From Alphaproteobacteria bacterium (GTDB taxonomy: Bacteria; Pseudomonadota; Alphaproteobacteria; Micavibrionales; Micavibrionaceae), in assembly GCA_017999645.1 (NCBI GenBank), contig JAGNLJ010000005.1, positions 1 through 64,000 on the forward strand: a stretch of DNA of 64,000 nucleotides, read 5' to 3'. The notes under the pieces were generated by a model. The model saw only the letters and a list, made by a program, of their open reading frames with translations. It was not told the origin of the DNA and made no database searches. This document shows positions 35,711 through 44,668 of this stretch, one piece after another. Position numbers and translations under genes: made by a program. The first letter of the stretch is position 1. Every line of letters begins with the position of its first letter.

Positions 35711-37468
35711 TTAATCCTCTTCCCCGAGCGACGCAAGTTTTTGCCGGGGATTATTAGTCATAACCTCATTATGACTTGCCAGGGAAATACCGTCAACCTT
35801 TTCGAGCGCTTCGGCCAGGGTTTTATCGCGCCCATAAATGTCGCGGCCGAACACCACGCGGCCCTGATCGTCAATCCAGACCGTATAGTACAGAATATAA
35901 ACGGGAATTTTGTTGCTGATCAGCCTGTCGCTGGTTCGCCCCTGCGCAATGACCGAAGTAATTTTAGCTAAATCCCACCCTTTTTCGGACGACATGATGA
36001 ACTCGGCGACCCTCAAAGGCTCCTTCATGCGGATGCAACCCGACGACAGCGCCCGCGCGTATTTGTCGAAATATTCCTTCTGGTTCGTGTCGTGCAGATA
36101 GATGCTGTATTTGTTCGGCATCAAAACCCGAACCCGCCCAAGAGGATTGGCCGAACCCGGCACCTGCACCATGTTGAGCACGTTCAGGTCGGCATGCGTG
36201 ACCCGCTCCCAATCCACCGCTGACGGGTCAAGTGTTTCAAGACCCTTCTCGCCGCGATAGGTCAGCTCGATGCCCTTGTTGGTCAGGTACCATGGATCCT
36301 CGCGCAGCTTCGGTAATATGTCTTCCTTCTTGATGGTGGGCGGCACAGTCCAGTCCGGATTGAATCGTATTCCCGTAATGTCAGTGACAATCGCAGGCGT
36401 CGCGCGCTCGGGCCGTCCGACGATCACCTGCATCTCGAATTCAACGCCGCTGCTGTTGACGGCCCATAGCGTCGCAGCCGGAATATTCACAACGATAAAT
36501 TTTTCAGGCCTTTCCTGCCCCTCCATCCAGCGCAGCCGTTCCATGTTGACCTTCAGCTGCAGTATGCGGTCGCGGTTCGTCCGGTTCAGTGCCGCCAGCG
36601 TATCCAGCCCGATGATCCCGTCATCCTTCAGTCCTTCGGCTCTCTGGAATTTGGTCAGCGCGGCAAACAGCGCGTCATCATAAAGCACCGGGTCGGCTGT
36701 CTGCTGGGCCGCGCCGAGACGCGCCCGCAGGCCCGGGATATTCTTGTGCCGGGAACCCGGCTTAATAACTGCTCCGCCGAAATCGAGCGGCAAATATTTC
36801 GCATAAGCGGCTTCATCCTGTTTGCTTAAGTCAGCCAGTGCCTCTTTCAAACGTTTATAAGTCGCGCTTTTCGGCTCCATATCGGCGAAAATCGATTGCA
36901 CGTTTCTGGAATCGGCGATCTTCTGCAGGATGACCCGCGCCTGCACCGGCGGCGCCAGCGGCGCGATTTCCCCGTGCAAGGCCTGCCCGCCCAGATGATA
37001 ACCCGTCATGTCGCGGGCATATTTAATCGCCGCATCGCTGAGGAAAAGCTCAAGCTCTGCCCGCAATGTCTCATCCCGCTCGCCGACCCGGTCGGCAATC
37101 TGGCGGGAATTGTAACGCTCAGGGTTGAGGCCGTGCGCGCGCGCATTATCAATGAAGGCGGCAAACTGTTTGATTTTCTGCGAGCCGCCGCTGCCGGTCC
37201 AGACCGGCTGACCCTCACGCGCCGCGTAAAAGGCGCGGATCTCGTCCGCCTGCCCCATCGCCATGTCGCCGATCCGGCCCGACTCAAGAAACTTGGCCAG
37301 CGCCGCGTGATCGATGGAGGATGGGTTGTAAAACCCGCCGAATGTTTTTTTGACCTGGGAAAACTGGGCTAATGAAGGTTCATGTGAAACGATAAGGCCT
37401 GTGCACGCAATTGTGGATATCGCGAGCAACATTTTGATTTTGCGGTTGAATATAAATCGTCCGGGCAT
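35711..37468 (-). CDS. L,D-transpeptidase, YcbB/LdtD-like
   Basis: A 585-residue periplasmic enzyme that would form 3-3 peptidoglycan crosslinks. A signal peptide (about 1-34, ending EPSLAQ) is followed by a helical scaffold domain, a peptidoglycan-binding domain (ALFAALTKFQRAEGLKDDGIIGLDTLAALN, about 265-300) and a YkuD domain (about 320-515). The catalytic motif is IYLHDTNQKEYF...ALSSGCIRM with His and Cys. Domain order and length match LdtD rather than the short LdtA group. Its neighbour is a MepK-like endopeptidase. Confidence 0.92.
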   Translation of the reverse strand: MPGRFIFNRKIKMLLAISTIACTGLIVSHEPSLAQFSQVKKTFGGFYNPSSIDHAALAKFLESGRIGDMAMGQADEIRAFYAAREGQPVWTGSGGSQKIKQFAAFIDNARAHGLNPERYNSRQIADRVGERDETLRAELELFLSDAAIKYARDMTGYHLGGQALHGEIAPLAPPVQARVILQKIADSRNVQSIFADMEPKSATYKRLKEALADLSKQDEAAYAKYLPLDFGGAVIKPGSRHKNIPGLRARLGAAQQTADPVLYDDALFAALTKFQRAEGLKDDGIIGLDTLAALNRTNRDRILQLKVNMERLRWMEGQERPEKFIVVNIPAATLWAVNSSGVEFEMQVIVGRPERATPAIVTDITGIRFNPDWTVPPTIKKEDILPKLREDPWYLTNKGIELTYRGEKGLETLDPSAVDWERVTHADLNVLNMVQVPGSANPLGRVRVLMPNKYSIYLHDTNQKEYFDKYARALSSGCIRMKEPLRVAEFIMSSEKGWDLAKITSVIAQGRTSDRLISNKIPVYILYYTVWIDDQGRVVFGRDIYGRDKTLAEALEKVDGISLASHNEVMTNNPRQKLASLGEED

Positions 37469-37545
37469 GAACCACTCAAAAAACAGGCATCATACCAACG
37501 TGTGGCCTGCTCTTAAGATCCTACCACAAAGGACTTAACAGTGCA

Positions 37546-38022
37546 TTATCGGTGGAGATCTATGGATTCCAGAATTTCACGGGCATGCGCTTCCACCTCG
37601 GGATCACGCTCATCATTGAATACAGAATCAAAAGTATCGCACGACATCTCGATGGAAAATTGGCCGTCATACATGCCGCCTTGCTGGATTGTGGGATGAA
37701 TAGTATCGGCCACCACGGCTTTTTGTCTAAAAGCCTCTGTTATCTGCCGGGCCTTGCCGCTGCTATGATCAACATTGGGAAATATAAGACTGACAGTCCT
37801 GCCGTCATCGCGACCGGCAATATTGTTTTCCCCGGTCAGCAATTGAACGGACATGGGCACGAAAATAGCGCGACCTAAAGTCTGGTAGTCCCAGCTTGAG
37901 TGGGCATTAAAATCGCCACGCCCAGCATATGCATCGTCCATCTCGAAGGTGGGATGAAAGTCCGGCTCCGCATCACGTATTGAACCAAAAAATCTGCGTA
38001 TCTGATTGTAAGTGATATCCAT
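37546..38022 (-). CDS. hypothetical protein
   Basis: A 158-residue acidic soluble protein with no signal or membrane segment. I recognise no domain. Visible features are YNQIRRFFGSIRDAEPDF near the start, a central AIFVPMSVQLLTGENN and an acidic C-terminus (DERDPEVEAHAREILESID). A single Cys is present (SCDTFDS). The second of two close ATGs is favoured because AAAGGA is 9 bases before it. It lies alone between the L,D-transpeptidase and ilvD on the same strand. Confidence 0.6.
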   Translation of the reverse strand: MDITYNQIRRFFGSIRDAEPDFHPTFEMDDAYAGRGDFNAHSSWDYQTLGRAIFVPMSVQLLTGENNIAGRDDGRTVSLIFPNVDHSSGKARQITEAFRQKAVVADTIHPTIQQGGMYDGQFSIEMSCDTFDSVFNDERDPEVEAHAREILESIDLHR

Positions 38023-38078
38023 GATGTCCATTCCTTTCGCTTCGGAATATACAAAGTCACAATAATTATGTCAACGAA

Positions 38079-39845
38079 CTAAAGGTCCACAAAAATGTGC
38101 GTCTCGCCCTTGCCGCCGCCATGGGTCACGGCACCGTCGCGCGCCGGGCCGACCAGCTTCGCGTATTTCTGCAGCGCGCCGGAATTGTAATTCGTCTTGC
38201 GCGGCTTCCATTTTTTCCTGCGCGCTTTCAGTTCAGAAGCTGAAAGCTTCACATCCAGCGTGCCCTTCTTCGCATCAATGCGGATAATGTCGCCGTTTTT
38301 AATCAGCGCAATCGGTCCACCGATGCCCGCTTCCGGACCAAGGTGACCTACGCACAGCCCGCGCGTGCCACCCGAAAATCTTCCATCCGTAATCAGCGCA
38401 ACCTTGCCGCCCTTGCCCTGGCCGTACAGCGCAGCCGTCGTCGATAACATCTCGCGCATGCCGGGTCCACCGACGGGGCCTTCATAACGAACGACGAGCA
38501 CTTCGCCGTCCTTGAACTTACCCGCCTGCACGGCTTCGAAACATTTATCCTCGCCGTCGAACACCCGCGCCTTGCCTTCGAACACGATGTCCTCTTCGGC
38601 CATGCCGGCGATTTTGACTATGGCACCTTCGGGCGCGAGATTACCTTTAAGCACCACAACGCCGCCGGTTTCATATATAGGCTTTTTCACCGGGAAGACC
38701 ACATCCTGGTTGCCGGGCAATTTCACGCCCTCGAGATTTTCGGCAATCGTCTTGCCTGTGACGGTAATGCAATCGCCATGGATATAACCGTGATCCAGCA
38801 ATTCCTTGAGCACGATGCCGACGCCGCCGACTTCGTAGAGATCCTTCGCAACATATTTCCCGCCGGGACGGAGGTTCGCGAGATACGGCGTCTTTTTGAA
38901 AATCCTGCCGACATCGAACATATCGAATTTAATTCCGGCTTCATGCGCGATGGCAGGAAGGTGCAAAGCCGCATTCGTCGAACCGCCCGTCGCCGCGACA
39001 ATGGCCGCCGCATTCTCAAGCGCCTTCTTCGTCACGATATCGCGCGGGTACGGCCCGCCGTTTTTTATCAGGCGCATGACCGCCTCACCTGAGGCTTCCG
39101 CATATTCATCACGCGATTCATAAACCGCAGGCGCGCCGGCGGAATTCGGCAGCGCAAGTCCCATCGCTTCGGACACACAGGCCATGGTGTTGGCTGTAAA
39201 CTGGCCGCCGCACGCGCCCGCACCGGGCAGCGCGCCGCACTCACATTCTTTCAATTGTTTATCATCGATCTTGCCGACTGCGTGCTCGCCGACAGCCTCG
39301 AACACCGTCACGATGTCGGCATCTCGCCCACGGAACTTGCCCGGCAAAATCGTGCCGCCATACATGAACACGGATGGCACGTTGAGACGCACCATCGCCA
39401 TCATCATACCCGGCAGTGACTTGTCGCATCCCGCTAAACCCACCAACCCGTCATAGCAATGACCCCGCATCGTAAGTTCAACCGAGTCCGCAATGACTTC
39501 CCGTGACACCAGCGACGAGCGCATACCTTCATGCCCCATCGCGATACCGTCAGTGACAGTAATAGTAGTGAATTCGCGTGGCGTGCCTTGAGCCGAGCTC
39601 ACGCCCTTTTTCACCGCCTGCGCCTGGCGCGAAAGTGCGATGTTGCACGGCGCGGCCTCGTTCCAGCATGTCGCAACGCCGATCAGCGGTCTTGCGATGT
39701 CTTCATCGCCCAGCCCCATGGCACGCAGCATCGCGCGGTGCGGCGCACTCTTGGCGCCTACCGTCACGTAGCGGGAAACGAGTTTACTTTTGTCCCAGCC
39801 TTTCGGATGGGCGCGTTTGGAATTGAAGACTTTCATAGCAGACAT
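38079..39845 (-). CDS. ilvD: dihydroxy-acid dehydratase
   Basis: Iron-sulfur enzyme of branched-chain amino-acid synthesis that dehydrates dihydroxy acids to keto acids. The 588-residue sequence has the cluster cysteines in VATCWNEAAPCNIAL, VGLAGCDKSLPGMMMAM and PGAGACGGQFTANTMACVSE, and the C-terminal DGRFSGGTRGLCVGHLGPEA. No other ilv gene is adjacent. The start is at MSAMKVF, with MKVF three codons on as an alternative. Confidence 0.96.
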   Translation of the reverse strand: MSAMKVFNSKRAHPKGWDKSKLVSRYVTVGAKSAPHRAMLRAMGLGDEDIARPLIGVATCWNEAAPCNIALSRQAQAVKKGVSSAQGTPREFTTITVTDGIAMGHEGMRSSLVSREVIADSVELTMRGHCYDGLVGLAGCDKSLPGMMMAMVRLNVPSVFMYGGTILPGKFRGRDADIVTVFEAVGEHAVGKIDDKQLKECECGALPGAGACGGQFTANTMACVSEAMGLALPNSAGAPAVYESRDEYAEASGEAVMRLIKNGGPYPRDIVTKKALENAAAIVAATGGSTNAALHLPAIAHEAGIKFDMFDVGRIFKKTPYLANLRPGGKYVAKDLYEVGGVGIVLKELLDHGYIHGDCITVTGKTIAENLEGVKLPGNQDVVFPVKKPIYETGGVVVLKGNLAPEGAIVKIAGMAEEDIVFEGKARVFDGEDKCFEAVQAGKFKDGEVLVVRYEGPVGGPGMREMLSTTAALYGQGKGGKVALITDGRFSGGTRGLCVGHLGPEAGIGGPIALIKNGDIIRIDAKKGTLDVKLSASELKARRKKWKPRKTNYNSGALQKYAKLVGPARDGAVTHGGGKGETHIFVDL

Positions 39846-39878
39846 TTAAGCCCTGACGGGAAATTTGTCTATACGGAC

Positions 39879-40409
39879 TTAAGACTGTTGTTGTTCATTA
39901 ACAACAACAACAGGCGTCGGTGGCATATGGGCCGATTTATTCAATGTCATTTCGTTATAAGCCCTGCGCACGGCGACCCCGTTCCCGACATAAGGAATAA
40001 CAATGAACCGACTGCCCGTTCCCATCAGCACGACGTTGGAATAGCCCATCATGTAACCGGGCAACATCCGCTCCAGCTCCATGCTCTCGAGTTTATCGAA
40101 ATGCATATCGACCACGTCGACCTGCAGGATGCCGTAACGCGCCAGCACCCGCTTGTTGGTGATGACCAGCATCAAAATCTCTTTCTTGATGATCGCGTAA
40201 ATCGCCATCAGGACCGCGACCACACCGAGCAGCATTCCGAGCTGCACGATGCCCGTCAGCAGCGTAAACAGAACCGCGATGATAAAGACCGCAGCCGCCT
40301 TCCAGAAAATGCCGTTATGAATGACCGCGCTCTCGATAATGACCTCGCCGGGCAACAACCTTTCCTCGGCGGCAGACGCTTTCTTGCCGGACGTGCTCTC
40401 AGTGCTCAT
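39879..40409 (-). CDS. bPH2-domain membrane protein, second of a pair
   Basis: A 176-residue protein with two membrane segments (about 36-54 and 57-73), then a bacterial PH-like domain (bPH2, YdbT/YdbS type; ITNKRVLARYGILQVDVVDMHFDKLESMELE and SNVVLMGTGSRFIVIPYV). It ends in a Val/Gln tail. The upstream gene encodes a similar protein and overlaps it by 4 bp, so the two probably act together, likely as a heteromer. Their role is unknown. Confidence 0.82.
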   Translation of the reverse strand: MSTESTSGKKASAAEERLLPGEVIIESAVIHNGIFWKAAAVFIIAVLFTLLTGIVQLGMLLGVVAVLMAIYAIIKKEILMLVITNKRVLARYGILQVDVVDMHFDKLESMELERMLPGYMMGYSNVVLMGTGSRFIVIPYVGNGVAVRRAYNEMTLNKSAHMPPTPVVVVNEQQQS

Positions 40410-40936
40410 AAAGACCTCGCTTTTTCTATAGCCTGCCGGAAAGCAATCGGGTCTTCGATCGGCGGGAGTATGACCTCCCCGATCCCCATCCCCCGAATGG
40501 CAATCCGCCCATAATTAAATATTCTACCAAAAATTGACTGTAATATGTTAACTCCCTCTATGCGGTCAACGCTCATTTCGCCAACTTGACGAGCTATAAG
40601 CCCTCTTTTGTAGATAAGTCTCGAATTTGTAATGGCAATTTCGGTGGTCACTTTAACCACCATCATCCGGGCAAAACTCATCAAACCCAGGATAAAAATG
40701 ACAAAAGCGAAGATTCTGAGGCCCGGATGCAGCCTTCTGACCGCCTCAAGCCATGTTATATCAGGCTCAAAAAGGCCCAGTTTGTGGTACATCAGGACCG
40801 CACCGCCCACCACCACGGTGGTACCCAGAACGCCCCACAAAATGGCCATGAATGCATTAAACGTGTAAATCCAGTGAAACTTGCCTATATGGACAAGTTC
40901 CTCGTCGGGACCGAGGGATTGCTGGACGTATAACAT
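40406..40936 (-). CDS. bPH2-domain membrane protein, first of a pair
   Basis: A 176-residue protein with two membrane segments (about 25-48 and 74-92) followed by a bPH2 domain (ITNSRLIYKRGLIARQVGEMSVDRIEGVNILQ and IAIRGMGIGEVILPPIEDP). The layout matches the gene just downstream, which overlaps by 4 bp (ATGA). Tandem bPH2 pairs occur in many bacteria without known function. Divergent from the 536-aa repeat protein, with 100 bp between. Confidence 0.84.
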   Translation of the reverse strand: MLYVQQSLGPDEELVHIGKFHWIYTFNAFMAILWGVLGTTVVVGGAVLMYHKLGLFEPDITWLEAVRRLHPGLRIFAFVIFILGLMSFARMMVVKVTTEIAITNSRLIYKRGLIARQVGEMSVDRIEGVNILQSIFGRIFNYGRIAIRGMGIGEVILPPIEDPIAFRQAIEKARSL

Positions 40937-41000
40937 GCTCTAATAGCCTAACCTTTTTAACGGCTAAAAGAAATGCCGCCGCAACCAAACCTGCTTTTTA

Positions 41001-41030
41001 TTGACATAACAATAAAGTTTCTTTTATTAA
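41001..41030 (+). promoter_or_regulatory. putative promoter of the 536-aa gene
   Basis: TTGACA at 41001-41006, an 18-base spacer and TATTAA at 41025-41030. The predicted start of transcription coincides with the ATG at 41037, implying a leaderless or nearly leaderless message; no Shine-Dalgarno is seen before the ATG. Inferred from sequence only. Confidence 0.4.
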
Positions 41031-41036
41031 AGTAAG

Positions 41037-42647
41037 ATGCAAAACACGAGTACGCAACGCCCCGATTACGCCTCTATCATCCCCGGCAACGACACCCGGC
41101 CCGTCCAAGAACAGGCACGCGTGCTCCTTGCTTCCGTGCGCATCGCCATAAAACATGAACGTGTCCAAATCGGAGAATTCAATCGCGGATATTTTGATGA
41201 AAAACTATCGAAGGTTTTTAATCGCAACGCCGCTGTAAGCACCCTGCGCGCAAGCCGCCCTAAACTTTTGCCCGAAGCACGTAAGACTTTTTATGATTTT
41301 AAAATCGCAATCGAAGAGCTTGAAACATCAGTCGCGCCGGAAGTTGAAAATGCAGTCCTGACACTCATTGCAAATGAAGCAATAAAAAAACCCGCAGACA
41401 GCCCTGCCCCGCAGCTACAGCCTGTAAAAGCTCCTGTAAAAGAAAAATCCGCACAATCCACGGGCACAAGAACGGTTCGTCCACGTAAAAAATCCCAACC
41501 CGAAGACATGCCGCTGATGCTTGACGAGCAATCCCTGATTTACCAGCGCGCCGAAAAAATCCTGTCATCCGCGCTGGAGCCTATCCAGCAAAAACGCGTG
41601 CAGGCGCTCGGCAAAACTCCCGAAGGCTTCGAAGAACGATTTTCAAAAATAGTTGATAGCGATCCATCCATTGCCAGCATGCGGGCCAAAACGCCTGAAG
41701 TCATACCTGAGATTTTAAAGCAATTCCGCGACTTTCAGATGGCCGTGGAAGTTTTGAATTACCAGCACATTTCAGAAGAAATCCAGCATGCCGCACTCAG
41801 CATCATTATCAACCGGCTGATCGAGAAACCGCGCAAGCAAACGCCGATTCAGAAGGGCGCGCATGAACCAGTCAAACCCGCAATCATCCTCACGCAGGAA
41901 CAGCGCGACGCGCTCAAGGCGGAGCACAAAATAAAAAAAGCGCAAGAGCGCGAAGGACTCAATCTGTTACGCCGGATGCTGGAGGACATAGGCAGGCAAA
42001 TCAGGCAGGAATCCCGGGCGGCAGTGACAAAAAATGAACTGCAGAAAGCGCAGCAGCAGGCCAAAATAATTCTTTTATCTGTTCGCCAGGCGCTTCGGGA
42101 AAAGCAAGTGAACGTGATGGGTGGACAAAAACATCTCGCGGCCACCATGCGGGAAGCGCTTAATCGTCACAATAATCTTACCGCCTTACGGGAAAAGAAC
42201 CCTTCTTTCGTTATCCGCGTCGAAGAAAAATTCCGTCGTGTCGTGGTCGCCGGGCGGAGACTCGGCTTCACAATAGATGAAAATACTAAAGCCGCGCTTA
42301 TCGACGCTGTTATAAAGCAATTAAAGGAAGAGGACGCTGGGAAACGGGAAAAAATCCGTCAAACAGCGATAAAAAACGGCCAGACTAAAAACAGCCGCGA
42401 AGCTGCATGCAAAACCATGACGGCCCTGCGTAACGATCCTGTAAAAGCCAAAGAACACAATGAGAGCTCCCGCAGGCGTATAAAAGAACTCTATGAAGAT
42501 CCCGCTGACAAATCAAAGTTTCGAAGCAACCGCGAATTAAGTTTCAGCCAGCAACAGCGAGATGTGATAGGCCGCTTCATCAAGACAGAGAATGAGGCCG
42601 TGAAGATCTCTGAAACCCTGATCGAATTCGCCCTAATCCCCGAATGA
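41037..42647 (+). CDS. triplicated-module protein of unknown function
   Basis: A 536-residue, very basic, mainly helical cytoplasmic protein. Three modules of about 95 residues (24-118, 169-265, 338-432) share a pattern: an A-K-I-L-x-S-x-R-like helix, KxxRVQ(x)xG, FxExLSK, then (L/M)RAxxP and a helix ending the unit; examples are LRASRPKLLPEA, MRAKTPEVIPEI and LREKNPSFVIRV. Charged, low-complexity linkers join them. A C-terminal arm (about 435-510: AIKNGQTKNSREAACKTMTA, HNESSRRRIKELYEDP) is rich in Lys/Arg and could bind nucleic acid. I do not recognise the module. Its 3' end overlaps pfkA by 15 bp. Confidence 0.8.
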   Translation: MQNTSTQRPDYASIIPGNDTRPVQEQARVLLASVRIAIKHERVQIGEFNRGYFDEKLSKVFNRNAAVSTLRASRPKLLPEARKTFYDFKIAIEELETSVAPEVENAVLTLIANEAIKKPADSPAPQLQPVKAPVKEKSAQSTGTRTVRPRKKSQPEDMPLMLDEQSLIYQRAEKILSSALEPIQQKRVQALGKTPEGFEERFSKIVDSDPSIASMRAKTPEVIPEILKQFRDFQMAVEVLNYQHISEEIQHAALSIIINRLIEKPRKQTPIQKGAHEPVKPAIILTQEQRDALKAEHKIKKAQEREGLNLLRRMLEDIGRQIRQESRAAVTKNELQKAQQQAKIILLSVRQALREKQVNVMGGQKHLAATMREALNRHNNLTALREKNPSFVIRVEEKFRRVVVAGRRLGFTIDENTKAALIDAVIKQLKEEDAGKREKIRQTAIKNGQTKNSREAACKTMTALRNDPVKAKEHNESSRRRIKELYEDPADKSKFRSNRELSFSQQQRDVIGRFIKTENEAVKISETLIEFALIPE

Positions 42648-43709
42648 AATCCCTAGAGACTTCGCCGTATGCACCAGCGGCCCCTTCGGGTCGACCGTCC
42701 GGCACTTCGCGATAGCCTCTTTCACCGGTACGCTGGCGGCGCGCATTTTCTGCCACGCGACCATCTTGCCGAAATCGCCGTCTTCGATAAGGTCCACGGC
42801 CTTGACCCCGAGCGCCTGGGCCACCAGGCGGTCGTTCCATGTCGGGCTGCAGCCGCGCTGGACATGCCCCAGCACCGTCACCCGCGCCTCCGACCCCGTC
42901 GCCTTCGAGATTTTCGGTGCCAAATATTCCGCGATCCCGCCATAGCGTTTTGACCCGTCCGGGTAGGTCACCTCGATCTTCTTCCCGTCGGGCGACTTCA
43001 CCGCCTCCGAGACGATGACCAGTACGAAATTCCGGCCCGTTTTTTTGACGGCCTTGATCTTCTTCGCTATCTTCTCGACGCTGTATTTTATTTCCGGAAT
43101 CAAAATCACGTCCGCCCCGCCCGCTATCCCGGCATTGAGCGCGATATGACCCGCATCGCGACCCATAACCTCCAGAATCATGACCCTGTCATGCGACGCT
43201 GCAGTGGGCTGAAGACGGTCCAAAGCCTCTGTAGCAACGGAAACAGCCGTGTCAAAGCCGACCGAAACATCGGTCATCGAAAGGTCATTATCGATCGTTT
43301 TTGGAATGCCGATAAACTTGAGCTTACCCTTCGTGGCGATGCGGGATAGAATATCGAAACTCCCGTCGCCCCCGATTCCAATCACATAATCGACCTTAAG
43401 TTTTTTGAACGCCGCAATTACCTCGCTAGAGCGGTCCTTGATTTTGCCGTCCGGCATTTTGTACTCGAACGGGTTCCGTGAATTCGTGGTCCCCAGAATC
43501 GTGCCACCGAGGCGCATGACATGCCCGTCGAAATCGGCAGGGCTGAGCGGCCTGACCGCATAGGGTTTTTCCAGAAGGCCTGCTGTCCCGTTCTCGATCC
43601 CGATGACATCATAGCCGAGCATGTCGGCCCGGCACACCACGGCGCGCAGGACCGCGTTCAGACCGGCGCAGTCGCCCCCACTCGTTAAAATTGCGATTTT
43701 CTTAGCCAT
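42633..43709 (-). CDS. pfkA: 6-phosphofructokinase
   Basis: Phosphorylates fructose-6-phosphate. The 358-residue PFK fold has ILTSGGDCAGLNAVLRAV, GIGGDGSFDI, GIPKTIDNDLSMTDVSVGFDTA and MGRDAGHIALNAGIAGGADV. The loop GGDGS has Gly at the position that is Asp in PPi-dependent enzymes, but PKTIDND has Lys where E. coli PFK has Gly. That mixed pair occurs in an ATP-using clade, so ATP is more likely; the donor should be tested. The 3' end overlaps the convergent repeat-protein gene. Confidence 0.92.
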   Translation of the reverse strand: MAKKIAILTSGGDCAGLNAVLRAVVCRADMLGYDVIGIENGTAGLLEKPYAVRPLSPADFDGHVMRLGGTILGTTNSRNPFEYKMPDGKIKDRSSEVIAAFKKLKVDYVIGIGGDGSFDILSRIATKGKLKFIGIPKTIDNDLSMTDVSVGFDTAVSVATEALDRLQPTAASHDRVMILEVMGRDAGHIALNAGIAGGADVILIPEIKYSVEKIAKKIKAVKKTGRNFVLVIVSEAVKSPDGKKIEVTYPDGSKRYGGIAEYLAPKISKATGSEARVTVLGHVQRGCSPTWNDRLVAQALGVKAVDLIEDGDFGKMVAWQKMRAASVPVKEAIAKCRTVDPKGPLVHTAKSLGISFGD

Positions 43710-43893
43710 GAATACTCCGGAGAACCCGTTTCGGACCTTATTGATTCTACACGAAAATCAGGCGCGTTAAAGCAGGCTGTGAGCGAAAACCCTCATATCA
43801 CACTATTTTTTGCAGTTTTCCGCTGTTTGTGATATTCTGGTTGAGTTACATAAATCGCTAATGTTTTAGCAAACCGATTGCAGGAATTAACTT

Positions 43894-44115
43894 TTGTACG
43901 ACTTTTCTTACATGGAAGATCGTGAAGAGCTACGGCTTAAGCTTACGGAATACAAGACCGAGCATAAAGCCCTTGACGATATGATCGAGCAGTCGCTCCA
44001 CGGGGGCGGCGCGGTTAATCTTATGCAGATTCAGCAACTTAAGAAGAAAAAACTCTGGCTCAAGGACGTCATCCAGAAGCTTGAATCCGCCCTCATCGAC
44101 GATATCATTGCGTAA
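43894..44115 (+). CDS. DUF465 (YdcH-like) small coiled-coil protein
   Basis: A 73-residue helical protein with the family pattern TEHKALDDMIEQS and LMQIQQLKKKKLWLKDVIQKLE. The TTG at 43894 is favoured as start because AGGA lies 8 bases before it, while the ATG at 43912 has no such site; with the ATG the protein is 67 residues. The family's role is unknown. It precedes purE by 28 bp. Confidence 0.85.
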   Translation: MYDFSYMEDREELRLKLTEYKTEHKALDDMIEQSLHGGGAVNLMQIQQLKKKKLWLKDVIQKLESALIDDIIA

Positions 44116-44143
44116 AACACCCTCCCCGTTTATATAATGCCTT

Positions 44144-44638
44144 ATGACGCATTCTGACCCCAATCCACTGGTTGGTATTATCATGGGTTCGCAGTCTGAC
44201 TGGGAAACCATGGAACACGCCCATAATGTTCTCCATGAACTTGACGTGCCGCACGAGGTGCGCATCGTCTCCGCCCACCGCACCCCCGACCGCATGGATG
44301 ATTACGCCAAAACCGCGAAAGAGCGCGGGCTTCAGGTCATTATCGCCGGGGCCGGCGGAGCAGCCCATCTGCCTGGTATGACCGCAAGCCACACGCCCCT
44401 GCCTGTGCTCGGCGTTCCCGTCGAAAGCGCGGCTTTAAAAGGATTAGACAGCCTGCTCTCCATCGCCCAGATGCCCGGCGGCATTCCCGTCGGCACGCTG
44501 GCTATTGGTAAGGCCGGTGCCAAAAACGCAGGCCTGCTCGCTGCGTCGATCATCGCGCTGAATGACGCCAAAATCGCCGCCGCGCTGGAGGCTTTCCGGG
44601 CCAAACAAACCGCCTCAGTCGGCGAAACTCCTGTTTAA
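44144..44638 (+). CDS. purE: 5-(carboxyamino)imidazole ribonucleotide mutase
   Basis: Rearranges N5-CAIR to CAIR in purine synthesis. The 164-residue class I PurE has [30 protein letters not shown] (catalytic His) and [20 protein letters not shown]. purK follows by 30 bp, so both halves of the two-step carboxylation are together. Confidence 0.97.
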   Translation: MTHSDPNPLVGIIMGSQSDWETMEHAHNVLHELDVPHEVRIVSAHRTPDRMDDYAKTAKERGLQVIIAGAGGAAHLPGMTASHTPLPVLGVPVESAALKGLDSLLSIAQMPGGIPVGTLAIGKAGAKNAGLLAASIIALNDAKIAAALEAFRAKQTASVGETPV

Positions 44639-44668
44639 ATCGTAACTTCTTCCTGCTATCACAGGCGC

